A DNA stretch of 64,000 bases from Cinnamomum chago (GCA_038049695.1 CP142453.1:14015501-14079500), one strand, 5' to 3'. Positions 36,230 to 49,264 are shown, counted from the first letter of the stretch. Notes: a model not told the origin generated them from the letters alone. Made by a program: numbers and translations.

Positions 36230-37033
36230 TTATGCCCCTGGTATATAAATTTCTTGTATGGAGCCAAGAGGACAATCGAAGGAAGAGAAATAATCCGCGT
36301 CAAACTCGCAGAACTCTTGTTCTTGCTTTTCCCGAAAATACCATTTCGGCCACTTATCGCCCGGCAAAGGTAACGGCGACTCGACATCGAAACCGAATGC
36401 ATCCACGCTGCCGTAATCCAAGCAATCCAACGGCGTCATAACGCCGTAAGGCAGGACAGAGGTCGGAGACGACACGTTCCTGATTTTGGCGGGCGTAACG
36501 GTTTCGGTATTTGCGGATGGAAAGTTCGTGACGGCGGACGGGCCCCTCAGCTTGAGGGCTGCGGTGTCGTAGACCGTGGCCGCCTCCTCCGCCGTGTCGA
36601 ACGTCCCGAGCCAGAGGCGCTTCCGCCGCGCCGGATCGCGTATCTCCGCGGCCCAACGCCCCCAAGGCCGCCTCCGCACGCCGCGGTACCTCGTACGGAT
36701 GCGGTCGGCGCGATCCGGAACCGGCCTCCTCCTAACCTGCGCGGCTCGGCGCACGTTAACGGGGGCCCGGACGTCGATCTGGTGCACGTGGCGCTTCACG
36801 CGCCGGGAGATCTCCGCGTCGTCCTCGCTGGACGAATCGGTGGCGTCCGCGTCAGTGAAGATGATCCGTACGACCTTCCGCCGGACTGTTTCGGCCTCGG
36901 CGGGAAGATCCTGGCTTTCCGCGGCGAGTTTTCCGCCGGAGACGGACTTCGTCGTCGTCAGCACGTGCTCGGAGAACTTCACGCACGTACCCGGGGAGGC
37001 CGATCTCCGGCATCTTTCGACCGTCGGATTCAT
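36230..37033 (-). CDS. AP2/ERF transcription factor, cytokinin response factor (CRF) group
   Basis: Nuclear DNA-binding regulator, single exon, 267 aa, TAA stop at 36232-36230. Residues 52-70 are the CRF domain ([19 protein letters not shown]), preceded by the short CRF motif [13 protein letters not shown] (17-29). The AP2/ERF domain is about residues 115-172: [18 protein letters not shown], then [12 protein letters not shown]; the alanine and aspartate of WAAEIRD are the ERF-type DNA-contact signature (GCC-box binding). Residues 189-194, SPTSVL, match the putative MAPK site of CRFs. The acidic, aromatic C-terminus could activate transcription. Codons are markedly GC-rich against the AT-rich surroundings, common for intronless plant ERFs. 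The ATG at 37033 is the first in its frame after an upstream open stretch without ATG. Transcription from the TATA box near 37.63 kb would give a leader of about 560 nt. Group membership is clear; which CRF it is, is not. Confidence 0.95.
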   Translation of the reverse strand: MNPTVERCRRSASPGTCVKFSEHVLTTTKSVSGGKLAAESQDLPAEAETVRRKVVRIIFTDADATDSSSEDDAEISRRVKRHVHQIDVRAPVNVRRAAQVRRRPVPDRADRIRTRYRGVRRRPWGRWAAEIRDPARRKRLWLGTFDTAEEAATVYDTAALKLRGPSAVTNFPSANTETVTPAKIRNVSSPTSVLPYGVMTPLDCLDYGSVDAFGFDVESPLPLPGDKWPKWYFREKQEQEFCEFDADYFSSFDCPLGSIQEIYIPGA

Positions 37034-37119
37034 CAGATCGGACGGCTGAAACCTAATCTCGACTCGAGCATCAAAAACGATGAGAAAATGAGACGAAATG
37101 GAATCGAAGTAACTTCTTT

Positions 37120-37374
37120 TTATAGAAACCTCTGCTTTTCAAGCAACAAGAAGTGGAAAATCGACTGTAAGCCAAACAAGACAGTGGATTTCTGCAGTGA
37201 TCGAGCTTCAACGAAAGAAAGAAAAGTCTCTTTTGATAGAAAGATCGTGTCAGAGTTAAGTTGAAGACAGTGGAATCTGGATCGCGGAATCTCAAAAAAA
37301 AAAAAAAATTGATTCTTGAGCTCGTTTTCCGCCAAATGGACTTTTTCAGCTGCTGCTGCTGCTGCTTGGAACAT
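37120..37374 (-). other. Upstream ORF in the CRF leader (84 codons)
   Basis: On the minus strand an ATG at 37374 opens 84 codons ending at 37120, wholly inside the predicted leader and 86 nt before the CRF start. It begins MFQ followed by a run of six alanines encoded by a GCA/CTG-type triplet repeat. If translated it would reduce initiation at the CRF ATG; if the leader contains an intron it may be removed. No family recognised. Confidence 0.4.
37350..37366. repeat. CTG/CAG triplet repeat in the CRF leader
   Basis: About five to six uninterrupted triplets (GCTGCTGCTGCTGCTGC on the plus strand). It encodes the alanine run of the upstream ORF and is likely length-variable. Confidence 0.8.
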
Positions 37375-37624
37375 GAAATCTGTTAGTTAAAAACTTCTCT
37401 GAAGCTGCGTGAGGAGTGAGGACTTCTGTTCAGGTATCAACATCTGAAGGCGGCGGGAAAGGAAACCCGAAAAACTAGTAAAACAAGTTTTCTTGAAAAC
37501 GGAGGATTTCTTCGATTCTTTTATAGAATAGAGAAGAAAGAGAGAATCGGATCTAGGAGATGGAAAGTTTTTTGAAGCCTGTAGAAACGGGAGAGATGAG
37601 AAGGGAAAAAGAAATGCGCGCGTC

Positions 37625-37632
37625 TATTTATA
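37625..37632 (-). promoter_or_regulatory. TATA box of the CRF gene
   Basis: The minus strand reads TATAAATA here, flanked by GC-rich sequence, about 590 bp upstream of the CRF ATG. It predicts transcription starting near 37.60 kb. The position fits the long leaders of plant ERF genes. Confidence 0.6.
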
Positions 37633-38321
37633 CGCAAGAGTGAGAAAGTAATGGCAGCCTCATTTATTCATTATATTATAGGAGAGGAAAAGACGGACCA
37701 CTTGTTTCTGCCGACGTGTCGTGGTGTGTCCGGGGTCGGAAGCCAATTAAACAGCTCTCTCTTGCCATGGGGCGACTGGGGCAGGTAAGCAGGTTCGATC
37801 CGATTCGGAAATACAGGTTCAGGTTCAGGTTCAACCCACCGTAAGTATGATTGGGTAGAATTTGAGGTGTCATGAGGTGGGCTCCACTTGAGTTCGACTC
37901 TTATCCATTCATGGAAAGCGTGAGATACACATAATCGGGACCCATGATACCTACCAAACCATTAATCGTGGCACATGACAAATAATGCAGACACAAGAAG
38001 CCTATGGACCCATTTAGGAATTCTTTTGCGGTGGCCCACTCAATTCGATTAGACGGTCATAATAGTTCATCATATTAGCAATACTAGGTTTTTAATTTGA
38101 CGCGCCAATAAATACATGGATGTTGGTAGTAGAAGTAGGACCACTCTCACTCTATAGCTCAAAACGACACGGTTGGACATCCTGTCGGCCTTCTAATATC
38201 AGACCCATCTATAATTAATCCAACCCACTCACACTCATTACTCGAATTGTACGTGGCTTGAACCGCTCAAAAGGGTTGTGCATACAAAATGATCCATTAA
38301 AATTTGTCTCGATCTCTACCT

Positions 38322-38550
38322 CATTTTTTTTTTTTTTTTTGGTAACCAAGCTAATGGGACTTTGACCCAAAAAAGAGCCTACTCAAATGGAAATGGAGCC
38401 CGCACACACATGGAAAGAAATCCCCTACACAAGTGGAAGGGAGCTTACATACGTAAAAAGAGTTGGTGTGCCCAGGGTTCAAACTCTGAACAGTCAGGTG
38501 ATAACGGTCACTCCTTAATTACCACTCGGATAAGGAGCTGTTCTCCCCAA
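38322..38550 (-). mobile_element. SINE-like element, minus strand
   Basis: A run of T at 38325-38340 is the poly(A) tail of a minus-strand element whose head reads CTCCTTATCCGAGTGGTAAT and later AGAGTTTGAACCCTGGG, tRNA-like A and B boxes. The direct repeats at its ends are not clear. Confidence 0.5.
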
Positions 38551-39573
38551 GCTCTACCACAATTGGGATGCCTGTGGTCAAATTAAGGGATTGAATTGTC
38601 CTATGGCCTGACTTCCCTTGATTAGCACCAAGGCAGCAGGCCCCACAAGCTTTCCCACGGCAGAAAATAACCCTAGTGGACCCACTTAAGGAGAAGGATT
38701 TAGTGGTTAATATATTTTCATTTTGATCATAAATTTGGAAGTCCTATATCTAATGGTTAAGCATGTTCGCAAGTTCCCTTTTCTAGATAGGCCATTCTCC
38801 CTCTGGATTCCAGTGGGCACCACTATAGTGGATACTTCACGTGCAAACACAATTACTGTTAAGCAAGGTGAATGTTAAGTTCCTCATCATTAATAGATCA
38901 AGAACCAGAGACAATATCTTTCGCAATGAATTCCATCCTTGTGGGGACCAGAGACTATAGGATGGATGGACCCCACTTTTACAAAATATTAGAATCTGTT
39001 AAGTTACTGTTCAACCTTCCTAAAACTATCTATTTTTAGAGACCACCAGTCAAAAGTTATGATTTTTTTTCACACAGGAAAAAATTAACCAAACAGTCTG
39101 ACTCAATGGTCAAATTCAACGGGCACAGTAGCAATAGTGGACCCCACATGTTTCCAATTCCAGGATCAAAACGTGTATAGTTTTGCCAACTTGAGGATCT
39201 GATAATTCTTCCATATGCAGATGAAAGCCTGGTTACTTTCTTCATCTTAACATAATTCACTAATAATGATTAGCAGCTCCAGACATGCCCCCACTTTTTT
39301 TATGGTTCCTCTGGTAAATTCTCACACCTTCAATCAGCACTACTACTGTGAAGGGGAGGTGCCTCACTCACCACTTGAGCAACAAGTGGACTGGCAGTGA
39401 TCTCACTTGGCAAGGGATGGGATGAGATAATTTCTTATTTTGGACCAACCACTGTGACATTGGCCTTCATTTTATTTTTATTTTTAGATTTAGAATGGGG
39501 CTAAGTTTTGGACCTAAGATGTCAATCCTTAATATGATGACCACTTTTCAGATCTCAATCTATTGTGATTTGG

Positions 39574-39990
39574 ATTTTTTTTTTTTTTCAAAACTGTATG
39601 TAAATAATCAAAATAAAGACAAAACAATGACAAACAAATAGAAAGCACTATCCAAATTCAACAACCAAGTGGGGAACTTATCAGAATCCATGGAATACTT
39701 CTGACCTACTTTATGCTTTTTGAAGATAAACTTGAGCTCCATTGAAATAAAAGACCAACAAGATCTAAAATGTCTACTAGTACGGCATCAGTTATAGTTG
39801 TTTACAGCCTTTCATCACGTCCAAAGCATCATACAAAATAAGGACATTGGAAAATTTTCTTTTTCTAGCCAACTTCATTGAAAATTGGATTGCTCTCACT
39901 TCAACTTCTTTGGAAGAGAAGACTTTGGCACACTTAGGAGACACTTAGACATAAATACAATCATTATAAAATATCACACAAACATAAGAT
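39574..39990 (-). mobile_element. LINE 3' remnant with RNase H-like reading
   Basis: Minus-strand reading gives SPKCAKVFSSKEVEVRAIQF, KLARKRKFSNVLILYDAL and then decayed sequence to an A-tail (T-run at 39574-39587). This resembles the RVT_3-type RNase H domain found at plant L1 C-termini (usual motif EAEA.A...L.LA...G..NV..E.D). Several stops follow. Confidence 0.5.
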
Positions 39991-41330
39991 GCAATACTAT
40001 TTGAGGTGTTAAAGTGCATCCGAGAAAATATAAACTACAATCTTCTTAGGAACTCCCTCCAAATTTCTTGAAATCTTGATGAGTTGGACAGGATCGATTT
40101 CTCTCATTTAGAAACATAATCATTCGATGGCCACAAAAGATCCTTTAAAGGCTTTCAGAGTCTGCATAAGGTGACGTAGGTGATGTAGGATTTTCACTCT
40201 CTACTATCCACAAAATGGCCCCGTCTACATTATAGGGCGCCCCCGCCCCTGCCCCCCCACCCCCCACAAAAAAAAAAAAGGCCCCATCCCCTGTCCCCCC
40301 CCCCCAAACAAAGTCATCTCCATCCTCCATCTCGAGATAAGTGAGACAAGGCTTTGATTATGCTGATGAACTGTAGGGCACTATTTTTTTTTTATTAAAT
40401 ATTAATAGTGCTTCCCTGTACTTTTTTAATTTCTCCTCATTGTTCATGGCTGGATGGAGCTGGACCCACAGCTTCATGTCCACAACATTGGAATTGTTTG
40501 GTCATTTCCTCCCGACAGTAGGGCAACCAATTGGATAACATGATTAGACAACTTCTAATATCTTAATCATCAGATTAAACATAAAAAAATGCATAAATAC
40601 AAAAAACGAATACACTGGTTGGCCATAGAATCTATTGATAGGACATCTTTATTTTGCACCTCCCACTCCCACAACAGATTGTGCTCCACGAGGGGAAAAA
40701 ATTAGTAGGATGAGTGAATTGACAAGGGAGTTAGATGTATGTCTAATGGAGGCACTTTTTTGTAAAGTGGGCATTGATAGGCAACAAATGTGAAGAAATA
40801 AATATAAACTGGTGTGGCTTCGTTTTTATTTTGACAGTCTATTGTAACATTTTTATATGAAGTTAATAAATCAAATTATATAAATTTATAATATGCACTA
40901 ATGACTTAATTGTGTAGCATATGCACTAATGACTTGTTTGTGTAGCACAGTAAGTTTTCTTTTCTTCAGAAATGTAAGTCTGGCTACCTTCTTGAGAAAT
41001 TGATGTGTTGACTTTTTAGAAGGAATAGGCACTTCATTTAATTTTTCGTTGAAGAAAACCTTCCCCTTCCTCACCAAGTGTCGAGAAAATGAGTTGCGTA
41101 GAAAATTAAAACGTAGGGATTTTAGAAAAAGACTTCTTTATATTTCTTCAACAATCCCATTATAATATATTAGATCCAAGGATTTGGGCTTTAATTTTGA
41201 TTGGCAATTCTAATTTTGGTCGATAATTATATCTCTTTGTTTAAATGTTCCACATTTTCTCTTCATTGCTTGTCTTATGCAATTACCCTCTCATATCTTT
41301 TTCTCATCAAACCACTCACGTCTAAAGTTT

Positions 41331-41636
41331 AGGTTCTTCCTTTCTATAAAAACTCTCTTCTACCCCCATTTCTTCTATTCCTATTCTACCCCATTTTTTC
41401 TATTTTCATTTTATGCAACTTGATCTATGAAAAAGGTTCTTCCTTTTTATAAAAATCATCTTCTACCCCCATCTCTTCTATTCCCTCTCGACCCCCAAAT
41501 TTTCCTATTTCCATTTCATGCAACTTTATGAAAGAGGTACTTCCTTTCTGTAAAAAAATCTCTTCTACCTCTTAACTTCTATTCCCTTTCGGCCCAAATT
41601 TCTCTACTTTCATTTTATGCATTTTTCTCTATGGAA
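41331..41636. repeat. Three tandem copies of a pyrimidine-rich unit of about 102 bp
   Basis: Units begin with AGGTTCTTCCTTT-like sequence at 41331, 41434 and 41535, each followed by TATAAAAA, CTCTTCTACC, TTCTATTCC and ATTTTCATTTTATGCAA. Diverged by substitutions and small indels, so old. Confidence 0.85.
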
Positions 41637-44600
41637 GAGGTCCTTTCATACCATGCTCAGCACAGCACAGCACAGGTTATTGTGCTAGTTGTGATATTAA
41701 GGTCATTTGTTTGCATGGTCATTTTCATATGGTGGTTGATGAATCCACCTTTTTTCCTCAAATTTAGGCACTCTTTGAATTACTTTCTCAGTATTTATAG
41801 GAATACAATTTCATGAAAAGAAACGGACCTTAATTTACAAATTGTGTGTTGGTTTTTGTGATTAATGATTAGACAATTGTGTCCTACCATTACCATGTCC
41901 ACTTTGGACATATCTGCTACTTGTTTCTTTCAGCTGGGAGTTCCATAGGTAGAAATGCGTAAATGCTACGTTTTGTTTGAGTGAGATGACAATAGGTTCA
42001 TCCCATGGAGTCACGCAGGGGCCTATATTCGGCATATTCAAGTCTAGTTTTCCATCACTGATAAGTTTGAATTTTTTTCTAACCAAGAGTATCCAAGGTC
42101 TCTTTGAGAACCTGACTAACCCCCTGCGGTAGTGGCCTCCCCTTGTTTCCATGCACCAGGTCCGTCGGTTTTGAATAGCCTAGGATCCCAACACAATGGC
42201 GGTCTTCGATACTGAGACCTCCGAGTGGTTACAGAGTGCCCCAACCAACGGTGCTATCAAGCGTTGGTACTGATAAGTCTGATTGGGTTTAAAGTTAGGC
42301 CAGGATTGAAAATGGTAAAGCTTGCTCTTAGTTTACCACCATATGCTTAGTTCATTGAATATGCCTGTGAAAATTATGCTAATAAATCCCATCAGGCATC
42401 CTAACTTTTTTAATTGTTTTGGGTACCAGACAAGGTGTCTGGGCCATGAAAGACCAACTTGACTTGTAAGTGAAACACAACACAAGGTGTCTAGGCCTTG
42501 AAACACAACTTAGACCACCCGCACATGTAGATAAGAGAAACCAGCGATAAAAAGACTAGCCAGTTGGACGAGGACCAATCACTGGGCTAACCCTTTATTC
42601 TTCGGCCATCCTTACTTGAAGGCACTTGATGGCATAACTATAGGCAACAGAACCTATAGTTGAAATGTAGCATTGCCTTTGATCACAAGGTGTCTAACAA
42701 TGTCCAATAAATCTGATTTTAGAATGAGGTGAACCCTACGCCCCTCACCCAGCTGTGGGTCCACCACAATGATAACTGCTTGATTGGATAGACTTATTCC
42801 ATTTGTGCCATATAGGCAGTCATCACTCTAGCTTTTAGGTTGTATGAAAAGTCACCAGCCTGACATTATAACTGGATGATGATTGCCCATTGGGGAAGGA
42901 TTCTTTCCTTCTTTTTTTTACGTTCTCATTCTAATTTAATTAATTTTGTGTTTCACTTTTCATCATCTTACTCCATCTTCTATTGTAATCACTCTTTTGT
43001 TTGTGACATCTATTTTCTACCCTTCTTCATCCTCCTCCTTGTTTTCTTTTAAATTTCTTTAGCTAACTATTCCTACCAAAATCTCAAGTCATTAGTAGAG
43101 GCAATGAAAATACTTTTCAATATTCCCCCTTGAGTGGAGCCCACTCCTCAATACTCTTCCTTAGGTGGAACCCGGCTAGTGCACTTTTGGTGACACGCAT
43201 TTGTTTTTTTACATTGAGTCGTTCCTCATGGGATTCGAACTCACGACCAAAAGGCATTAGTAGAGGCAGCGAAAATACTTTTCAATATTCTCACTTAGGT
43301 AGACCCCACTCCTCAATATTTTCTACATTATACTTGTGTAAATGAGACTCACGTCATTTTGATAGTTGGCAGTAGACGACGGAGAGAAGCAATGTGAATT
43401 ATTCCACATTTCTTCTGAATGTATGGTATTTGACGCCATCACCACATCTTAGAGAGTAGATAATAATAATACAAGTGTTCAACTTAAAGAGTGATAGAGC
43501 TCATGTGTTCCTTCTCCTTGTCCTTAAAAACCACTTTTCAGGTGACCATCTCTTCAATAGGAGGACTCTTAAAAACACTCATGGCCACCCTCACTATGAC
43601 AGTTACTGAGTCTACAACAGCTTAAAATTTGATATAAGGAATTGTTCTCATACTTGGGCAAATAAACTCATGCATTGACTTTTCATAGGTTGATTCCTTC
43701 AAAAATGTTGTACAGGGTAGAAGGGTCAAGGTTGGACTTTGGGAGCGCCAATTGGGCTGACCTCAAAAATTCTGGATATGGGACCAAGTTTAGAAAGTTA
43801 AAACTAATGGAATATTCAAGTGAGAATCGTCTACACAAATTTAAGTGCGATCTTACCAATTTTTTGAACCCGCTGTATTATCTATGAATAATCCAAAATC
43901 CAAATTTGACTCTCATCCAGCTGTCACTGATAGCTGTTTGAAATCCAAAATTTGATGCTTGCAGCTGGATTCTACAAAACAAAAGGTGGTTTTTATTGTA
44001 ACAAGCGGGCAAACAAGTATACTGTATACATTTGTTGTATATGTAAACATTTTGTTATAGAAAGCTTCCAAATTCTCAAAATACATAGGAATACTGGAAA
44101 TGCTATAACATTTATGTAGGAATGCTAAACCTAGCCAAACTCAGATATGGATTCAGACCCAATTTCATATCCAGAACTGCTGAAATATCTAAAATGCCCT
44201 TACCTTCTCATATGCCATATTAAAATCACATTGTCCATGTGATTATATAATATAACAAGAGGAGACAAGGGTCCCTTGACTTTTTCAAAGTGTAGTGTGT
44301 AATGGCATTTTCAGTAAATTCTGAGATTTTGGGGGTCCTTCTTACTATAGTTTGAAGCCGCCTTTCACATCAAAAAAATCATGTTATCTGATTCTCAATG
44401 TAAATTACCCAAACTGCCCATGTATTTTGGGGACAATAAAGTGATGGAGATAGAGATTCATGAGGGCAAAATAGACATATTTTATCTTGAGAGGACGCAC
44501 CGCCTGAAGTGGGCCCACCACTCATACGATCACCAGTTAGCCACGTGGACATAAATTTTAGGGCCGGCACCGAGTGTGGTGGGTTGGAGACGCTAAGAAA

Positions 44601-46839
44601 AGTCATTATATTGTCCTGTGCAAGTGGTGGGCCACACATAACCTAAATGATTAGATATTGATGAGACGGTTCTAATTATAATATATTGGATCTAATTGTG
44701 ACTTTTTTAATTTTGACCATAAGTGTCCAGCATTTATTGGTATGAATTATAATATAGTCAACCTCCACTTTCCACTATTATACTTTTCCTATTTATAGGC
44801 TCTCATCTTTCTTCTTTCTACCTGCATATAATCATATTTCTTCATACATACTTGTGATTAATACGGGTTTTGGAGCTAATTATGATTATGGATATTTGCA
44901 TCTTTTAATTTTGGACCATTGAATGTTTTGGGAGTTGGGACCATGACTAGTTTCTTTGTGGTTGGGAATCTATTAGATATTTTGTAAGGCTCATGGGTGG
45001 GGTCTACTAAACAAATGTGTGAACCAACTCACACTGAATGAGTCCGGATCTGGTGACTGATGAGGCTTTACCCCACGGTTATTGCAACAACAGTCTGCTA
45101 CATTATTCCCATGATGATGTGGCACCCTGTAGTTGGTCCACCTACGGTCGGGCAAACTTCCGCAGAGGATTCCAATTCATAATGAATGCCCTCTTCTTGG
45201 ATGGGCATTCTTCAAATTCACTCCAGTTGGAGTTTGGGCTGCTGTCAGATTGATTGACAAAATTTAAAAGTTTTATGGTGCATAATCTAATAATGGAACT
45301 AAATTTTTATTGGAGTTAGTTAGGACTTATTTAAGAGTAGGGGCATTAATTTTCATAGGTGGATCCCATGCTGTCACAAACTAGACTTATTTAAGAGTGG
45401 GGGTTTTAATTTTCATAGATGGATCCCATACTGTCACAAACTTCTCATGAGTAAGAGCTTAGAGGGTCCGAATTATAAATGAATAGATGGGTTATGAACT
45501 GGGTTGGACCCGTGACCCGGCCCATCAACCTTAATCAAGCCTAACTTCATAATTTATGGTTGTGGTTACGCCCCTTACTTCTATACAAGTTTGCTCGCAT
45601 TAGAATACATATGAATCCATAGTCAAATGAGATCCTTGGAGTTGTCACGAGGGGAACGGATATAAGCTAGCAATGCAGAGGGGACTAGACTTTTTTGAGA
45701 TTTGAATTACATAGGTGATAGCTAGGTATTCACTTTTCATCTTTCCTTTACCGAAGATTATATTAATGTTATTTCTCTATATTAATTGGCATAATTTCCA
45801 ATTAATTCTATGCAAACAAAAAGGCCTTGCTGGTTAGATTTGGCTGACATTTATAAGCTAATCATTAAATGGATTGTGATAGGGCTGGAATATCTATACT
45901 TGCTAGCCAACCCAACTTTATGTACTGTGACCCATCATTCAAACACATGCTGTTAATTTAGGGTTCAGGTTAGCTGACCCTTTTTAAGTTTCTAATTAGG
46001 TTAAGATTCTGGTTTTCAACCTAATTAATAAATAGATTAGATTCGGACTTGACATATATATGATACGTCTGGTGCTTGAACCTATTTAACCCGACTCATT
46101 GCCAAAAAAAAATCAGCATTATTGAACATTTTTATATGCAGTTACATCGACTTTTGGATGGATTTCACCTTTGTTCATATAACTGTCGGTCATGCCACCC
46201 TGGTACCAATATAGGATGATGATTTTTTGTTATTTACAGTCCTTACTACGTATGATTTGCTTGAGTGAATGGAATAAGGATCAACCATTACTCATAAAAA
46301 AAGACCTAATACACCTATAATTGAGTGATATACGTATGATTAGATGTCATGTATAGGGTGGTATTGATAGACATTGCCCATTAAATTGGATGCCTAGTGT
46401 CGGTTCTTCGAGCTTCTATTACCCTATTTGAGAGAGGAAATACGCATACAAGTGGGACACGCGCTCACATTCATGTCTCTTTGTGAGCTGAGCTACAGCG
46501 GTAAATTAGTTAAATATCCTTTACTTGAATTCTGTTTTCTACTAATTTTTACTTTCAATCCATATAGTTGAAGGGTTTGGATAGGGTACTGTTTTATCAA
46601 ATGTTGACATGCATGAATAGGCCCACCTATAAGGCATTCGAAAGATCTATTTCAATTAAATAATGCATCTTTAGCTATGGTTTAAATGTCTAATTTTTTT
46701 AATAAAATTATGATTATCCTAGTACTATGACATCTATGTGGAGTTTGCCTTGTGTGTAATAATTTATAAATTTATATTAAGTTCTGGTCATAATTTATCA
46801 TATTTCTAGTCATAGCAATATTCATCCCATTAAATTGGG

Positions 46840-46871
<32 letters not shown>

Positions 46872-48719
46872 TGTTGGGTGTCTATTGTTGACAAGAGAGT
46901 TTTCTTTGATGTGTATATGAGTGGTTCACAAACACCTAAAATCCAGTGGGCCCTACTAATACTTTTCTCGATTTGGTAAGCTCCTTGGCGTCATCCCCTT
47001 TCCATTTTATTTTATACAGACATGCTACATAATCAACTCTTCTTCTTTTCAGTATATCAACCAACTCCATGCTCTCACACCCACCTTATATATGAGGAAA
47101 ATACTCATAAATTACGTGCATATCTCATATACACGGGTATAAAATGTTATGCACATGATATATGCATGGTTTTTCTCAGCCGTGCACCTCTTTCTGTGCA
47201 CGACTCTGAAACTCTGTGCACCCTTTTGTGCACGGCGTTGAAACTGGAACTACGCCTCTCCAACTCCCTGCTCTTGCAATCTCTGCCTGACCCCGCCGCC
47301 GACCCATCTCCCTCTCCTTCTTTCTCTCTTAGTAGCCCTGCTAAGGGTGATTCTCACGCCAAGCGAGACCAACAATGGTAGAGGGTTTTTTATGCCGTGC
47401 TTCCGTGCAGACTCGATTTTCCCTCAACTGAACTTCAATGTGAATCCGCTAGTGCAGAAGGACAAAATGGGAGTTCCGACAAATCTATCACAGCACGCTG
47501 CGCCGACACCTGCTAAGGGATTTTGGGCAAGGGCCGGTGGCAGGCTAGGGGGAGAGATGAAAAGAGAAAGGGGGGAGGGGGACGAGGGCTACTGGCGGTG
47601 GACCAAGGAGATAGAGATAGAGATAGGGCGAGGGATCGACGGTGATGGAGTTAGGCGAAGGTGACCAGAGCAGGGAACATGAAAGGAAAGAGGGAGAAGA
47701 GAGGAGAGGAGAAAAGACGAGGGTATTTTGGATATTTTTAAAAATGTGGATGGGATCATCAAAACAGGTTGGTGCAAATAGAATTCCTCAGTTAAATAAT
47801 CAGTTTCTTCTAAACTAACTCCTCATCTAGATTGGTAGATGAACCATAGCCCTAGTTTCTCTATGCAACTGAACACCCCGTAGTGTTGCTTTGCTTATAG
47901 CAGAGAGCACCCTAACCCAGTCATGTATCCTAGAATGTCAATGTTTTCTCAAAATTAATAATGGAGTTGTTATAAGAGTTTTACACTGATTATCAACCAA
48001 CCCAATGCAACTCATTTTACTTCCTCCTCCTCGATACGATGGCTGAGTGAGCCCATTTTTTGGTCCACAGCCCACACCCCCTAGATATAGCCCTACAAAA
48101 GTGTCAGCTCATTATAAGGCTAAAATCTATAATAAGTTCTGATCATGATGATTTTAATTCTAACTTTGGTGCTTAAAACACAAGCCAACTTTCTCCATCA
48201 CATGTGGCCGGGGGGTGTTTATTGTTGACCAGAGAGCTTCCATGGGATGTGTAATATGCATGGTTCACACACATGACACACCCTATAATCTAGTGGGCCC
48301 CACCAACACTTTTTCTCCATGATGACATGGTCTTTTCAATTAATAACGGAGCTGTGTGTACTTCTTTAGTTTTTCAGATTGTGATTACTTTATTTAGTGA
48401 TAATCTCGGCACAAACTAAAATAATGTTTTGAGAGAAATGAGTGCTTGAAAAGAAGTTTCCTCAGACTTGGATCCCAAGCAAAGGCAGAGGCAAAGGCAT
48501 TCTAGATTTCTAGTCAGCAGGTGAGGAATCATGTGACCAAAACTCTGAAAAAAGAAAAAAAATTAAGAAATAGAATGTCTGTTGCTTGTAAACTAAGCCA
48601 GCAATAATATATGATGGGTCCAGAAACATCTCAAAAAGAAATTTATTTAAATATATTTTTTCAAACATTTTTCTAGAATAAAATGTCTTTGAGTCTGTAA
48701 TCAGAAATTTATATCCAAG
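41637..48719. other. Intergenic, repeat-rich, no gene seen
   Basis: No ORF with domain-like content. Contains two copies of a repeat with GAAAATACTTTTCAATATTC at about 43088-43165 and 43254-43325 (a relative, inverted, is near 51660-51710), a 60-bp tandem repeat at 45324-45443, and a (TC)n microsatellite at about 46840-46864. GC-rich purine tract at 47530-47600. Otherwise featureless AT-rich sequence. Confidence 0.5.
45324..45443. repeat. 60-bp tandem duplication
   Basis: GACTTATTTAAGAGT starts both units at 45325 and 45385; both contain TTAATTTTCATAG and ACTGTCACAAACT-like ends, with a few substitutions. Confidence 0.85.
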
Positions 48720-48830
48720 GCATTGATGAATGGTTCTTTTTTAATAGGTAGTGTGAGCATTGATGAATGGTTCTTTTTTAATAGGTAGTGTGAGCATTGA
48801 TGAATGGTTCTTTTTTAATAGGTAGTGTGA
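48720..48830. repeat. Three exact copies of a 37-bp unit
   Basis: Units at 48720-48756, 48757-48793 and 48794-48830 are identical, starting GCATTGATGAATGGTTC and ending AGGTAGTGTGA. A recent array, probably variable in copy number. Confidence 0.95.
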
Positions 48831-49132
48831 CTATGTAAGATCGTACCCACAGGCAACAATACATGCACATTAGGCCCACACTTCATCCTTGGTATTTGGC
48901 AAATATTTGGAATTGCTGTGGATGATTAAATATGAAAGGCCTTGACTTGGTCCTGAGGTAATCTTGACCATCCATGTTTGACTCTGGATTGCTAGATTTA
49001 CAAGTTGGGTCATGTTTAGATTTAAGACTTCAAGAGGCTGATAGGACATGCTGATGTTAAGGCTATAATTTATTTATGATATGAATATTTAATAGTAAAA
49101 TATTGGGTCACTATTATATATATATATATATA

Positions 49133-49223
49133 GGAAATATTCAAGTGAGGGATTCCCTTACCATGTGTTGTGAGGGACTCCCCTTTCCCTCACCACACAT
49201 GGTGAGGGAACCCCTCACTTGAA

Positions 49224-49228
<5 letters not shown>
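49133..49228. mobile_element. Foldback MITE, 96 bp, in a TA repeat
   Basis: Left end GGAAATATTCAAGTGAGGG and right end, reverse-complemented, GGGTATTCAAGTGAGGGG; the arms continue with ACCATGTGTTGTGAGGGA against its inverted copy. Flanked on both sides by TATATATATA, so the duplication length cannot be read exactly. Confidence 0.75.

Positions 49229-49261
<33 letters not shown>

Positions 49262-49264
<3 letters not shown>

Larger units (their letters stand above)
37700..41330. other. Intergenic upstream of the CRF gene
   Basis: The first few hundred bases should include CRF promoter elements. Further out are a SINE (38.3-38.55 kb), a LINE RNase H remnant (39.57-39.99 kb), a C-rich/A-rich low-complexity tract at 40236-40310, and a short direct repeat (ATATGCACTAATGACTT twice, 40889-40940). 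No gene recognised. Confidence 0.5.

Noticed and set aside
36354..36665. 103-codon minus-strand ORF overlapping the CRF gene
   Set aside because: Out-of-frame shadow of the CRF AP2 and C-terminal region.
36576..37264. Two long plus-strand ORFs (157 and 160 codons) opposite the CRF gene
   Set aside because: They are antisense shadows of the GC-rich CRF coding sequence; they contain no domain and start or end arbitrarily.
41862..42152. 96-codon minus-strand ORF
   Set aside because: No recognisable motif, no start context or neighbours; could be a transposon remnant but I cannot support it.
47022..47664. Overlapping plus-strand ORFs of 119 and 105 codons
   Set aside because: No recognisable domain, low-complexity composition (purine-rich GGGGAGGGGGACGAGG-like), no splice context.
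48720..48830. CRISPR-like array
   Set aside because: Units are directly adjacent without spacers, in a plant nuclear context; it is a minisatellite.
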